The notes under the pieces: model-generated
Told to the model about the DNA's origin: nothing
The model's database searches: none
What the model saw: the letters and a program-made list of their open reading frames with translations, nothing else
Assembly: GCA_012976225.1 (NCBI GenBank)
Contig: JAAVVG010000028.1
Location: 1 to 64,000, forward strand
DNA from: Golubevia sp. BC0850
Taxonomy: Eukaryota; Basidiomycota; Exobasidiomycetes; Golubeviales; Golubeviaceae
Length of the DNA stretch: 64,000 bases
Direction: 5' to 3'
Part shown: positions 45,113-62,700 of the stretch, one piece after another
Layout: each line of letters opens with the position of its first letter
Position numbering within the stretch: the first letter of the stretch is position 1
Program-made: the position numbers and the translations under genes

Positions 45113-46987
45113 TATGATGATGAATGGAAGAGAGAGAAAGGGAGACTGGGGGAGACTGGGGGAGAATGAAGCTTGCGTAAGAGAGAGGACAAAAAGTGTT
45201 GAGCGTCTGTCGGTGGCGACTGACGAGATAGAAGGCTCGATTCGGTAGAGGAAAGAAAGATAAAGTTGAGAAAACTGAGTAGTGAGTTTTGGAAATAAGG
45301 GATCTCTTGTGATTAGGGAGTTGGTTGGCGGAAAGTAAAATCTCTCTTCCCTTTTTAAATCTTTGTGCGCGCGGATGGCGGAAGGAGGAGATGAGGGGCG
45401 GTCCTTGCCGCAAGAACCACCGTCCTCCGGTTGAATGACAAATCAAGTCTATCGAGTTCTAGTAGAATGAAGAAGGTCAGACTTGTGAAAGAGAGTCTCT
45501 ACGAAGATGATTGTTTCCGGCCTGCATTGTGCTGAGAGCAATGTACTGAGAGGTTCTAATGCAATCTCCAAATCCTGGACGTGTGTTTTTCGACCTACAA
45601 TTTCTCCTACTTGAAATTTCATGTTTGTTCTGTTCAAATCTCTCTACTGGATCTCTCTACTGGCTTGTTGCATAAACTTGCTGAAAGGGGAAGGGAGACT
45701 TTTGAGAACGTTTCAGAACTTTGAGTTGGAAAAAGCTTTTGCAAAGAAATCTTGGGTCCCAAAAGTTGATGAAGAAATCGGACATGCAGGTTGAAAGGTT
45801 GAATGGAACGAGGAAATGCAATCATTGAAAGCTTCGAGTCGATTGAGATCTAAAGAACTGGGATTTGGGGCTTTGAGACTAGGGCTTTCAAACGACGATG
45901 AGCTCTGCCAAAAGAAGTTGACGAAAGCACTTTGGTTTGAGTCTTCTCATCTTCTCTCTCTGGTGGTAGACTTCTGTGCTTGAGCTTTGAGATCAGTCTC
46001 CCGTCGAAGGATTGATGAGTCATACGCTGAACTCTAGAGAGTCATGAGAAGCTTTTCCTGTGGGAATGGTGGAACAGAGACGATGCGGTTGACCAAGTTC
46101 ACACTCACTATCCTTTTCTTCTTCTTCCTCTTCCTCTGGTCTCTCTTCCTATCTTTCCATTCAATCGTTTCTTTTCTGGTCTCTCCTCCTACCTTTCCAT
46201 TGGATCGTTCAGCCTCGATGTACCATGTCAACCGAGTCGTCTACACTTCTCCATTCAGAACGTCAAGAACTCTGATCAGTTCTGCTTCTCCGCTTGCACA
46301 GCCTACCTCTTCTCTATCTCTACCCCCGAAAGAGCTGTTCCGAGCTCAACACCAGAGATTGCTGTACATTGCCTCGCAAACAGTTGCTTCTCTTGCCAAA
46401 TTAAACAAAATGTTTGTCTACGTAGAATCAGACTAATCGAATCTACGAAACAACAAAGTTCAGTTGTGAGATACTTGTGAGATGCAAGTGCAGTATCAGG
46501 GCCTGGATTTTCTCGAAAAGAGCCAATGCCTGTGAGTGATACTTGGCAGTAGACTTCACAGATTTGGAAAAGGTCAGGGCGACTTGTAAGAATTTCTTGC
46601 TGGTGCACTCATTTGAGCTTGCACTGAGATTGTCATTACTTCTCACTAGAGTTGGAAAAACTTTGATCAAGTAAAGTTACACTTGATGAAGTCTTCTAGT
46701 TCGCCTTTCTCGATCTTTCATTTCTAACCAAGGACCATCACCCCTTTAGACACCCAACTCCCATCTCATTAGCCTCGTTACGCATTTCGCAACTTCCTAC
46801 GATTTGGTTCCTAGTCCTGGACCTCCAAATTTGCGAGAGGGCTACTGAGGAAAAGGAGAGAGCAAGGGATAAATTGAAAGACAGTTTTCTCCTTTTGCTT
46901 CGTCACCAACTTGGGAGAAAGGGAGGAACGGTTCGAGGTCAGCTGAAACTCTGAACTGTTTTGGGCCAAAAAGGAAAACCGCTCAGT
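45113..46987. other. Long intergenic stretch
   Basis: About 1.9 kb between two minus-strand genes. It includes a weak plus-strand frame (46044-46436, listed separately) and a minus-strand helical-looking frame near 46443-46670 that lacks an ATG start. A CG-rich patch GCGCGCGGATGGCGG lies near 45367. Nothing else recognised. Confidence 0.4.
46044..46436 (+). CDS. Doubtful small membrane protein, 130 aa
   Basis: An intronless ATG frame, with a second ATG at 46083. It encodes a hydrophobic N-terminal segment (LTKFTLTILFFFFLFLWSLFL) and a Ser-rich body ending MFVYVESD. About 40 bases encoding the hydrophobic part are tandemly duplicated in diverged form (about 46135-46174 and 46175-46210). No homologous family recognised. 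The hydrophobic stretch may simply be a translated pyrimidine tract. Confidence 0.2.
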   Translation: MRSFSCGNGGTETMRLTKFTLTILFFFFLFLWSLFLSFHSIVSFLVSPPTFPLDRSASMYHVNRVVYTSPFRTSRTLISSASPLAQPTSSLSLPPKELFRAQHQRLLYIASQTVASLAKLNKMFVYVESD

Positions 46988-48614
46988 TCACTCACTTGTT
47001 TCGCTCATTTCCAAGGTCTTTAGGTTGACCTTCCCACTCTTGATCATCTCGTTTCCTTCCAAGACTTCCCTTGCCTCTTTCCAAAGTTTGAGCGACCGCG
47101 GAGAAGCCGTCTCTAAAGCTGGAAGGGTGATTGGTTTAGATGGGATCACCGTTTCTTTGACGCTTGGAAGACCTTCGCTCGAGAGAACTGTAGATAGCAG
47201 GGTCTCTTCTGTGAAGTCTTCGTCCTGAGAATTGGATTCGTCAAGGCAGTAGAATGGTAAATGAAGCACCTCAACCCTTAAGACGGAAGCAACCAGTTCC
47301 TCCGTCTGCCTCGTTCTCAGTAGAAACGCGTCTAAACTCAAGATCTTCAGTGCCTTGAATTTCGAGAAATGCGAACTCAGGGACTTTGAGTGATGGATTG
47401 AAATGAGACGAAGATGCTTGATTGAAGAGTAAGATTCGGCGAGACTTGAGAGAAAGTCCACTGAAACTTGACATGTTGACCTTGTTCCAGAGGCAGTGAA
47501 CGCATTTCCACCTGTGAGAGTTAGTAACCTGAAGAAAGAGGTAAACTGCTGCTGTCTCCAGATTCCCTCGCACCAAGCTACTCTCTTCACCTCTCCATCT
47601 TTTCCATCCTCTACTGGTGATGGAACCGTCCTCCCAGATGATTCTGGGTCTGAGTGCAAGCTGCTTGACTTTTGATAGACCTTTGAAGGTCTCCGAGTAC
47701 TCCGAAAGATAAATGAAGGCTGAGTAGTCTAAATTGAAACCCAGAGAAGCTTGAGTCAAATTAGAGCAGAATACTATTCCAATCAGATCGCGGGGAAAAG
47801 GTTGGAGGCCAGGGGAAAGATTGGAGGTCAGTTTGCTGTTTGAGGCGCGAGCTTGGGCAAGGGACCTTCTCAACTCACCTAGAATCCAGATCATGTTCGC
47901 CGCTGTCATGTTCTTTTTGAGATCTGTAACAGAAGTCAAAAAGAGCCTCTTCAGGGATTGAGTGAGGAAAGGGAGTGGAAGGCTCCATCCTTGGTTAATA
48001 GCCACCAATGGGAATGAGAAGACTCCACCTGCTAGGACTAGAGTCTGGAGGTTTTGACACTTGCTCAACATGCTTCTCAACACTACATGTTCAGCTTCGG
48101 TTTGAGTAAGCTGTCGTCCAGCCGCAGAATCAAGAGTGTCCCACAGCTTGTAGAAGGAAGCACTCTCTTCCTGAGACGGAGTGGCTTTGAAGTGCTTTAC
48201 CACCAGCAGTTTGATCTGCCGACCGTGTTCCGGCTCTCTCTGAAGCAGCGAGTTGATTGGATCCATGTTGAGCAGGGTGAACGTAACATTTTGGAGTAGG
48301 GAAGGATACCAACTGGAGTAGGCCGATCTCGAAGTCGAGGCAACAGAGAGTAGGGTAGAGTCTCTGGATCTGTTGATAGAAAAGACAAGAGAATTTTCAA
48401 TGAGTGGAGAAGGATGGAAGCAGACAGGAAAGGAGAATCAAGCTACCCGGTACCTTCTTCCTTTGTCTCTTCGCTCTTGAAAATCTTTCTCGAGCTCCTC
48501 CTTCTCTGCCCAGCTCCTAATGAATCCGATGATGGAAGGTACGAGATCTTCAGGTAAGGTGCTGAAGGTTGCTGGTTCCTTCTTCGATTCTTTGATGGCG
48601 AGTTGCTGATCCAT
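46988..48614 (-). CDS. F-box-like / leucine-rich protein, 487 aa, probably intact
   Basis: Exons: 48614-48454, 48369-47591, 47511-46988; phases agree. The second intron (GTGAAG...TCACAG) has a perfect TACTAAC branch site. The N-terminal F-box-like motif is FSTLPEDLVPSIIGFIRSWAEKEE. The body has irregular leucine-rich units (CQNLQTLVLAGGVF, SLKRLFLTSVTDL, SIKHLRLISIH, FKALKILSLDAFLL). An additional in-frame intron starting at a good donor (GTGAGT at about 47880) is possible, because the interval has a length divisible by three and no stop. It is probably a substrate receptor of an SCF ubiquitin ligase. It is the only member of the window's F-box/LRR group with a clean reading frame. Confidence 0.65.
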
Positions 48615-49175
48615 GATGGCAAGGCTGAGTGCCGAGTGCGGAACGAGAAAAGAAGGAAGTGAGGTGAAGTCAGATCCAACTCACGACTCAAGTTGTTCTA
48701 GATGTTTGAATTGACGTGAGTGGTACTTACATTGTTCAAGAATCCTGCTGAGGGAACGAGTCCAGATGATTCAGTAAGAAGATGCTTTGGTTATAGGAAG
48801 GAAGAGAAGGGTTTTCGCTGATCTGGGCAAGTGAGCATATGCTCTCTGTTCTCTTCATGTGGACTCACCCTACTGATCTCTACTTTGGCTGTCCAAAAAG
48901 ATTGATCTGTTTTTTTCTCAAGAGAACCAATTTTCAAAGGGAGAAAAGTTCCAGACCAGAGAGGATAAAGAATGAGAGTCAACAAGCAATAGCTACTGCA
49001 AGACTGACCGAAGGATGACCAGTCGAGCTTGATACTGATACTCCAGCATATTCTGGCTGTTTGAGTGGGTCTTTAAGATCAAAAGTTGTAAGACATGGTT
49101 TAGGAAGGGAAGAGAGAATGTTCAAAATCTTCCCCTGTACTTGTAGCCTTCACCCTTCTTCGGTCATCGGGTTCG
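48615..49175. other. Promoter side of the F-box gene
   Basis: About 560 bases. On the minus strand GAACAATGTAAGT near 48730 is a plausible donor of a 5'-UTR intron of the F-box gene. No coding gene is supported. Confidence 0.4.
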
Positions 49176-50162
49176 TTGATTGTACTGATGAAACTTTCTG
49201 AAATTGATTCTTCTTTCCATCGTCCTCACATTTCTAAAGATCGGAAGAGCCACTTGGAATTGGACCCTTCGAATTGGAGTAATTTAGACGTCAAATTGAA
49301 TTTACCTCTCATCAAGTTTTGGTTTTTGAGATCAATGAATAGATTGAGCTTTGTAAAGAATCGAATTCTCTAAATCGGATCAACGAGAAGAATTAGAAGA
49401 ATGCTTTCAAATGATTCAAGAATCCTATGCAACTATTCAAGAGTTGAAATTTACTGGGGACTTGATCAATGTGACAGGATTTTCGAGTGCTTTAACTTTA
49501 GCTAGTCATTGTATTAGGTTGAAGAAGTGTAAAAACTTGGTCCTTCAGGATGTCTTCCACGACTACGGAGAATACGATCCTGAGGAGGTAAGTTCTGACG
49601 TTAGAGAGGTGAGAGACTGAAGCTTACCTTAATGCTCGCCTTTCGCTCTTCTTCTCTCCGGAACAGCTAGATTACAGAGGAGTTACGATGGATCTCTTGG
49701 ATAGAATGGCAGAATGTGAAGAACAAATCAATGCAGAGTCGGATTGTGAATTCAAGAATTCCCCTTAGGAAATAGTCATCATTGGTTTTCCCTTGGCTCG
49801 GTTGGTACGGGTTGGGAAGTGCAATTTTTATTCGAAACTCAAGATCCTTAAGTTATTCTTCGATACAGAAAGACACGATAAAAGTGTCATTTCCAGTGTT
49901 GGGATTCAAAACATCATAAGGGAAAACTTTGAAGGAACTGGTCGTCGAAGAAGAACATCTGTCTCTTGAAACTTTCAGTTGCGCCAATCCATTTACACTT
50001 GAAGTGATAGAAGATTTAAGCTTTAAAGATCCATATCCTCATAGTTCCAAACCTTCAAAGAGATCAATGAAAATTGTTGCTCCACTTCTAGATCCAAAAA
50101 GGTGTAAGGGAGACATTCAAATCGAGGTCTTCTCATCGGCGGACCAGCTTCCCAGCTCTTAG
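49176..50162 (+). pseudogene. Decayed leucine-rich (F-box-type) gene
   Basis: Protein-like sequence continues over about 1 kb but changes frame. SHLELDPSNWSNLDVKLN to about 49355 is followed in another frame by QREELEECFQMIQESYATIQ, ELKFTGDLINVTGF and KKCKNLVLQDVFHDYG. A normal intron (about 49587-49666, GTAAGT...AACAG) leads into LDYRGVTMDLLDRMAECEEQ. This is cut by a TAG at 49767, yet the frame goes on as VGKCNFYSKLKILKLFFD. A second frame change near 49930 leads to LKELVVEEEHLSLETFS and the stop at 50160. Two frameshifts and one stop indicate a pseudogene of the LRR type. Confidence 0.5.
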
Positions 50163-50557
50163 GCTATGGACGACTTTCAAGCTAATCTATCTTTTTTATT
50201 TCTCTATGTTGTACATGGTTACTGACCTACTCGATTGACAAGATGTGAGACTCGTTTAAAGAGAAATGGTCTCCATGTTACAGATCCGAGCATGTTACAG
50301 ATCCGAGACTTCGACTCACGAATCTTGGATCAATTCTGAAGGGTCCACTCAAATGACTGATTGACCAATGATTACGATGTTAAGTTTTCGAAGCAAAGAG
50401 AAAGAAGAAAGAGAAATCGGGAAAAAGCCGAAGGGATGGCCTCGTGTGCCGAAGGCAGTCAGACCTTATCTTGTCCTGCTCACTCGGCCTTCAACTCCTT
50501 CTGCATCAACTGCAACTTCTTAAGATCGAAAAGGGAGCAGAGAGATTCCTCTCGATC
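50163..50557. promoter_or_regulatory. Upstream region of the ABCC transporter
   Basis: About 400 bases with a tandem CATGTTACAGATCCGAG-like duplication (about 50273-50308). An out-of-frame Cys-rich ATG frame (50434, MASCAEGSQTLSC) precedes the chosen start and could be an upstream exon or uORF. Confidence 0.4.
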
Positions 50558-57271
<6,714 letters not shown>

Positions 57272-57855
57272 GAGAGAACTGGTAGTTGGTAAATAGTCAC
57301 ATCTGTCTTTTCCATGATAAATACAAACCTCGCATTTCGATAGAAGAAAGAATTATTTGATGACTTGCTTGACGCTTTCGTTGCAGTCTGTGAAAGAACC
57401 GTCGAAAGCAACGAGGCTTGAAGTAGGAAGTTTAGGGGGAGAACAGAAGTCATGATGGACTATAATGAGAAGAGCAAAGGGAGCGACGGAAGTGGATCGG
57501 ATCAACACGAAAATAGAGAGGGGGGCGGATTTAGCGCTTCAGCGCTCTAGCTGAGGAAATAGTCGGAAATGACCTTCTTGATCAACTTGGAGAATGAAGA
57601 AAAGAAATTGAGAGAAGAAAACCCAAGAGAACCTCCAGAGGACAAGAAGGGATCGATAAGCGACTAGTGAGCAGGAACTCAAGAGCAACAAAAGTAAGAG
57701 TCTAGTCTGATCTCGAGTCCCTCCCGGTGAAGCAAGAATGAGAGCAAGGAATGCGAAATGTTGGAGAGCTTGAAGTGAACGAAGAGACTGAAGGGAAGGA
57801 AGGGGCTAGGAGTCAGTAAACGGAACGGGGCTTTGTGCAGTGAACTGCTAATCAG
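57272..57855. other. Convergent intergenic region
   Basis: About 580 bases between the ABCC stop and the decayed F-box gene. A small AGCGCT direct repeat lies at about 57533-57549. No gene is seen. Confidence 0.45.
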
Positions 57856-58873
57856 TCACGAATGGTCCTCCCAGTCTTCTGGCTCTTCATCCCAGTCGAC
57901 CACCCCTGCCACCAACTCTCTGGACTGCTTCAGCTGCTCAGGCTTGTAACCTTCGAAGTTGATGGCAAGCTTCTTGAGAGGCTCGATCTTCATCCCACCT
58001 ATCTCCAATCCAGCTTTTCTGCTCTTATCTCTAGCCTGAAGAGCAAGTAAAAGTTCGGCTCCTCCCAAGAGCTCGGGTCCACTGAGCCTGAGAACTCGCA
58101 AGCATGGGCAGTTGCTGTTGATCTGTTCCCAGCCTAGCAAAAATAAGAGTTGAATCTCCGAAAGCTCTTCTAGCTCGAGAACCTGAAGCGAAGGGAAACG
58201 AAGTGGATTGATTGGAACGTCTTCTTGCGGAACTATGGCGATGTTGAGATGCTTCAAGGTTCCAGAACTTGGCTCTAGAATCTTTCTCCGTCCTTCATGC
58301 GTGAGAGGCTGCTCGACTGCTAGGGAGGAGAGGGTCTGGAAGAGGGAAGGATGTTGGCTAGGAAGACCGGCTAGAGAGGGTAGCCAAAGTACTTGAAGAG
58401 ACTTGCGATTGAGCAGATCTTTCCTTTTGATGTATGTCTTGGAAGTGCCAGAGAAGATTAGTCTGAAATCTACCATGTTGGAGAAGGTTGGAAGTTGAAA
58501 GTAGAAAGTAGGCAGATGTTAAGATGCTTGAAATTGGAAAGCTTAAAATGTTGAAGACTTGAATAGTTGCTTTGGATTTTTGAATATCGAGGAAGATCCT
58601 TTGAAGGTTCAGAGTTGGATCGTCCCTGAAGGCCAGTGAGATCTCTTTGAGAGTGGATCCGCTTCTCTTGTCGAATTATTCGACGGCAGATTGAGCTGTC
58701 TCCAGGTCGAGGTCTACTTCTGACAGATCTAGCACTCTCAATAAGTTCTGGGTTCCATCTACGATTACGCTCCAGTGTTTGCAGATCTCTCTGAGCCGAA
58801 CGACCTCCTCGACGGACAGGGCTGAAAAGGCGGAGACTAGAGTCTCTGAAGGAAAAACCTGGTTAATGCTCAT
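57856..58873 (-). pseudogene. Decayed F-box/LRR-type gene
   Basis: Starts MSINQVFPSETLVSAFSALS and continues VEEVVRLREICKHWSVIVDG, a clear F-box. The frame meets a TAA at 58676, but homologous sequence continues beyond it (FDKRSGSTLKEISLAF, like FDEKPGSTLEEIAFKV in the relic at 22085-23199). A frame change then gives FKLSNFKHLNICLL and a second one gives the long C-terminal frame from about 58476 (SLQVLWLPSLAGLPSQ, SGTLKHLNIAIVP, SLQVLELEEL, CLRVLRLSGPEL, MKIEPLKKLAINFEG) to the stop at 57856. One stop and two frameshifts imply loss of function, unless unseen introns remove them. Confidence 0.6.
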
Positions 58874-59721
58874 CTTGTGCTAGAGAGAAAGACCAGCTGA
58901 GTTTTAGAATAGAGATCAAAAGAGTAGGACTGCAAGAGAATGAGAAAGGCGGATGGAATAGGGTGGGTAGAACGGAACAGGAGTTGAAAGGGGGTTCTTC
59001 GTCAGCTCAATATCTTTGCCATAATGTCGCCTACACTTTCTATGGCTCACCTGTCTGAAAGTGTCGATTAAGTTATTTGTCAAAAGAAAATTGAAAGTAG
59101 TGAGGGGAGAGGAAGAAGGAGGAAATACGTAGAACTTCCGCTTTTGAACCTAGTTGTGTCAGGTCCTCCTCGCCCCACGCTCAGTCGATCGCATTCTACT
59201 TACCATCAATCAAGTATCAGTTCAGAGAGTGATAGTCTCCCAGAGGTCGTCAATACGACGTCGATACGAACGCATCGGAGGTTTTCTGAGGCGGATAGGA
59301 TCAGAACGATGGGAGGAGAAGGTCAGAGGTAAGAGACTGCGTTGATGCTTAAATTTGATGGTTGCTTCTTTGTCAATTTCCATTGACGAATCCGTTCCGA
59401 TAGATACTCATTCTGTTCCTCTTGAAATTAACAGAGAGGTGTTAAAAGGACAACACTTTTGCGACCTGCGAGCTCCGAGGCAGCCATTTGGCCACTAGTC
59501 TCATCTCAGTCTTCCTCTCCCCGACTCACTTCCGGAACAGAGGGGAAGAAGATCAACTTTCGAGATTAGAAGGAAAAGAGAAGCAAGAAGAGAAGATCCA
59601 AACCCGAATCCTCAAATAGGAAAGAGGTATCTGCAGATTTGCCAACCTCTCCTCATCGCTTCATCCCTCAGATCCAACCCACTCTATTCTTCCATTCATC
59701 CCATCCTTCCCCCGACTCAAG
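58874..59721. promoter_or_regulatory. Divergent upstream region of DENN gene and F-box relic
   Basis: About 850 bases before the DENN-gene start. Short frames near 59144-59345 have no family resemblance. No specific sites identified. Confidence 0.4.
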
Positions 59722-62700
59722 ATGGCGATCCCTCAATCTACTCCGACTTATTCAATTCCACCTTCTCCTGCTTCTTCATCTCATTCTTCTTCAAGATTTC
59801 AATCCAATTCAAATCAACCTCCTGCTGCTGCCACTTCATCCTCTGGCGCTTTGTCCTCTGGATTCTCTAGTCTACTCAAGAGTGCAAGGAAGAGTACTGA
59901 TAGTTTGAGAAGTGCTAGAAGTTTCGGTAGAGCAAGGAGTAAAAAGGTTAGTGCTTTGAGAGAGAGGCAAAGAAGCAAAAATTGCAAAGATCGTAGGAAG
60001 AAGCATCGGGAGGAAAGCGGGAGAGGAGATCCTCATGCATCAAAGAGTACTTACGACAAACTCTTCTTTGATTCTCTTTCTTGGAAACGATTTTGAAAAT
60101 CCACATAGTCACTAGACATGAGCAGAGGATCAGAAAGTGGGGATCACGAAGCAGCTCCTCCAGTTCCATCCATCCAAAGACTAGACAAACCTCTTCCAGT
60201 ACCTCAACCTTCCCCTTCCCTTCCGCCTTCACCAAGGATGGATCTCTCTTTCAATCACGATCAATCAGAGCAACTCACGGATAGGGACAACTCCATCAAT
60301 CGGGACGCGAGTGGGAATGGAGGGAGCTCAAGAGATAGCTTGGACGATAGTGTCCTAACTCATGAAGCCTCAGCTGCCGGTGCTAATGAAGTCCAAGTCG
60401 TAAGTGGGAGGAGAGTAGATCTTAGAAGCATCACTAGCTACAAAGACCTGGAGAATTCAAAGACGAATACGAGTGGGAATGGTGTTGGTCTCGTTGCAGC
60501 TCCAAGATCTAGAGTTCACAGCATGGAAGCTGCTCGACCAGCCAGTGAGATGATAGATCCAATGGGAAACCCTTCAAATGATGGAAAGAGTTCAGCAGCT
60601 CATTCAAGCACATCTCGCTCGGGCGGGACCAATTCAAACATCTCAAGATCTGTCTCTCCTAGCGTCTCAAACACCTCCAGAAGTGACTCTACGACAGATG
60701 GATCCTACGATGCTTCCTATTCATCTGCAAACGAATCTCAGCAGCAGAATCAAGGTTTGAACGTTCAGGACTCAGCTATCAGACACCAAGCTTCCAATTC
60801 TTCCTTGGCAGGTTCAGCAAGATCCGCTGGGAAGCCTGCTAGAAGATTGAGTCTATCCAAAGCAGCCAACCGAAGTAGGACTAGTCTTATCAATCTAGGC
60901 GCTAGGATGGGAGGTCCTCGAAACGGAAGCAAAGTCGATTTGGAAGGAGGAAGCTCTGTCGGAATCAGCTCTGACGACGTTCGACAGAGAGAACAGGATG
61001 GAGCAAGATCAATTACGCCGACCAAGGAAAGAATTCAGAACGGAAGAACAACTCCAACTCAATCTTCTGTCAGGGGAGCACCCGGCAGAGTCTCGTCTTC
61101 AGCTGGAACTGGTTCTGGGAACAAATCTCTGGACGGAACGACAGTGGCTCAACTTTACGCTGTCTTTGGTCTACCTAAGGATCCCTCTGTCTGGACCCTG
61201 GCTGAGGAGGACTGCGTAGCCGGTGTTCATCACATCGAAGGAGCTGTCGGAAGGTTCTGGAGACCAGAGGTCTTGGGCTGTTCTATCTGCCCTTCTCCTG
61301 CTGAGGTTCTTGGAAAGGAAGAAGCCAACTCGGATGGTAGACCTGAAAGCACTAATGGCAAGAACAAGAAACCTTCAAGTGTCAAAAGTGGAACTGCTGG
61401 ATCCGGAGCTGCTGGGAAATGGGAAGGACGAGGCTCAGATGGGAAGAAACCTTCCAATCCCAAGTTCATTGAAATGGCAGATGGAAGAGGTGGCGTCGAA
61501 AAGGCAGAGACTGCTAGAGTACTGAGCAAAGCTCTCAAGGTGAGGTTTTTCTCTTGTCGAGTTAGATATAGTTTACTTGAGAACAGAGGATCCCGGTCTG
61601 ACTCCCAAACTTTTTCTCCCACAGCTCTCCTTCACTCGTGAAGTCGAAATTGTCTCTGGAGAGGGCAACTACCCTCCGCCTTCTTCATCTCACACTTTCT
61701 CGTTCAGCGTTCCTACCATCACCACCTCGGTCGCACCCTCTGCAGAGGCAGGAATCGTCCCAGGAGCTTCTTCAGCTGAGAGTGGTCGTCGAGCCTCGGC
61801 GGTAGGAGGAGTCTCTCTCTACAAGACCAACGCAGCTTCTGCTGTCGGAGAAGGCTACGGTCTAGAGCCAGCAGGAAGAAGCGCTCCTGCTGGAATGGGC
61901 GGAACCGGAATCGCAAGTGCAGGAACCGAGGAATCGAGTCTCGCAACCTTCTTCGGAGTCGTCTTGACAGTCTGGAGTGCCGCAGACGAGAGACGTACTC
62001 GAGCAGTCAAGAGAGAGCTCGGCAGAGCCGCCAAAGCTAGAGTCGACTCCAATCGCAAGAGGAGAGGAGCCAATGGATGGGCTGGCGGAGATACGGACAC
62101 TGCAAACGAGACCGAAGATGGAGGCGGAGGAGCTGGAGCGGATGCTTATTCTTTCCTCCCAGCCAACAACGTTCTCTTCATGCCGTATGCTATCTGCATC
62201 GTCAGTCGATACCCGATCTACAATCTCCTTTCGGACTGGAACAGAGTGGCTTGGCACAAGTACAGTAGGAACATCGAGATGCACAATCAGCTCATGAGCA
62301 CGATTCTTCGCCACCCAGCTCCTCGTCTCGGAGAAACGTTCCTCATCAGTGCTACTACTGATGCTCTCGCCGCTAGAAGAGCTGCTGCCGGAGAATCTGC
62401 AGCTTCGGAGGAGGACGTCATCTTCAAGTGCGCTTTCCCTGGAGCGATGGAATGGGGACGAGGCGTCATCTCAATCGACTTCACGATGTGGCCACTCTTC
62501 AAAACTCTATCCATCGACAACATTCTCACGATCTGTGAGATCGCTCTGGCTCCTGGCGGTCGTATCCTCTTTCAATCTCGCCACCCTGCCCTTCTAGGTC
62601 TCGCCGTAGAGACCATCAAGTATCTAGTCGAGCTTCGAGGATGGAAGGGAGTTTCTAACCAAAACTGCCACGCCCGTGACGTCAGAATCTACCTCGAAGA

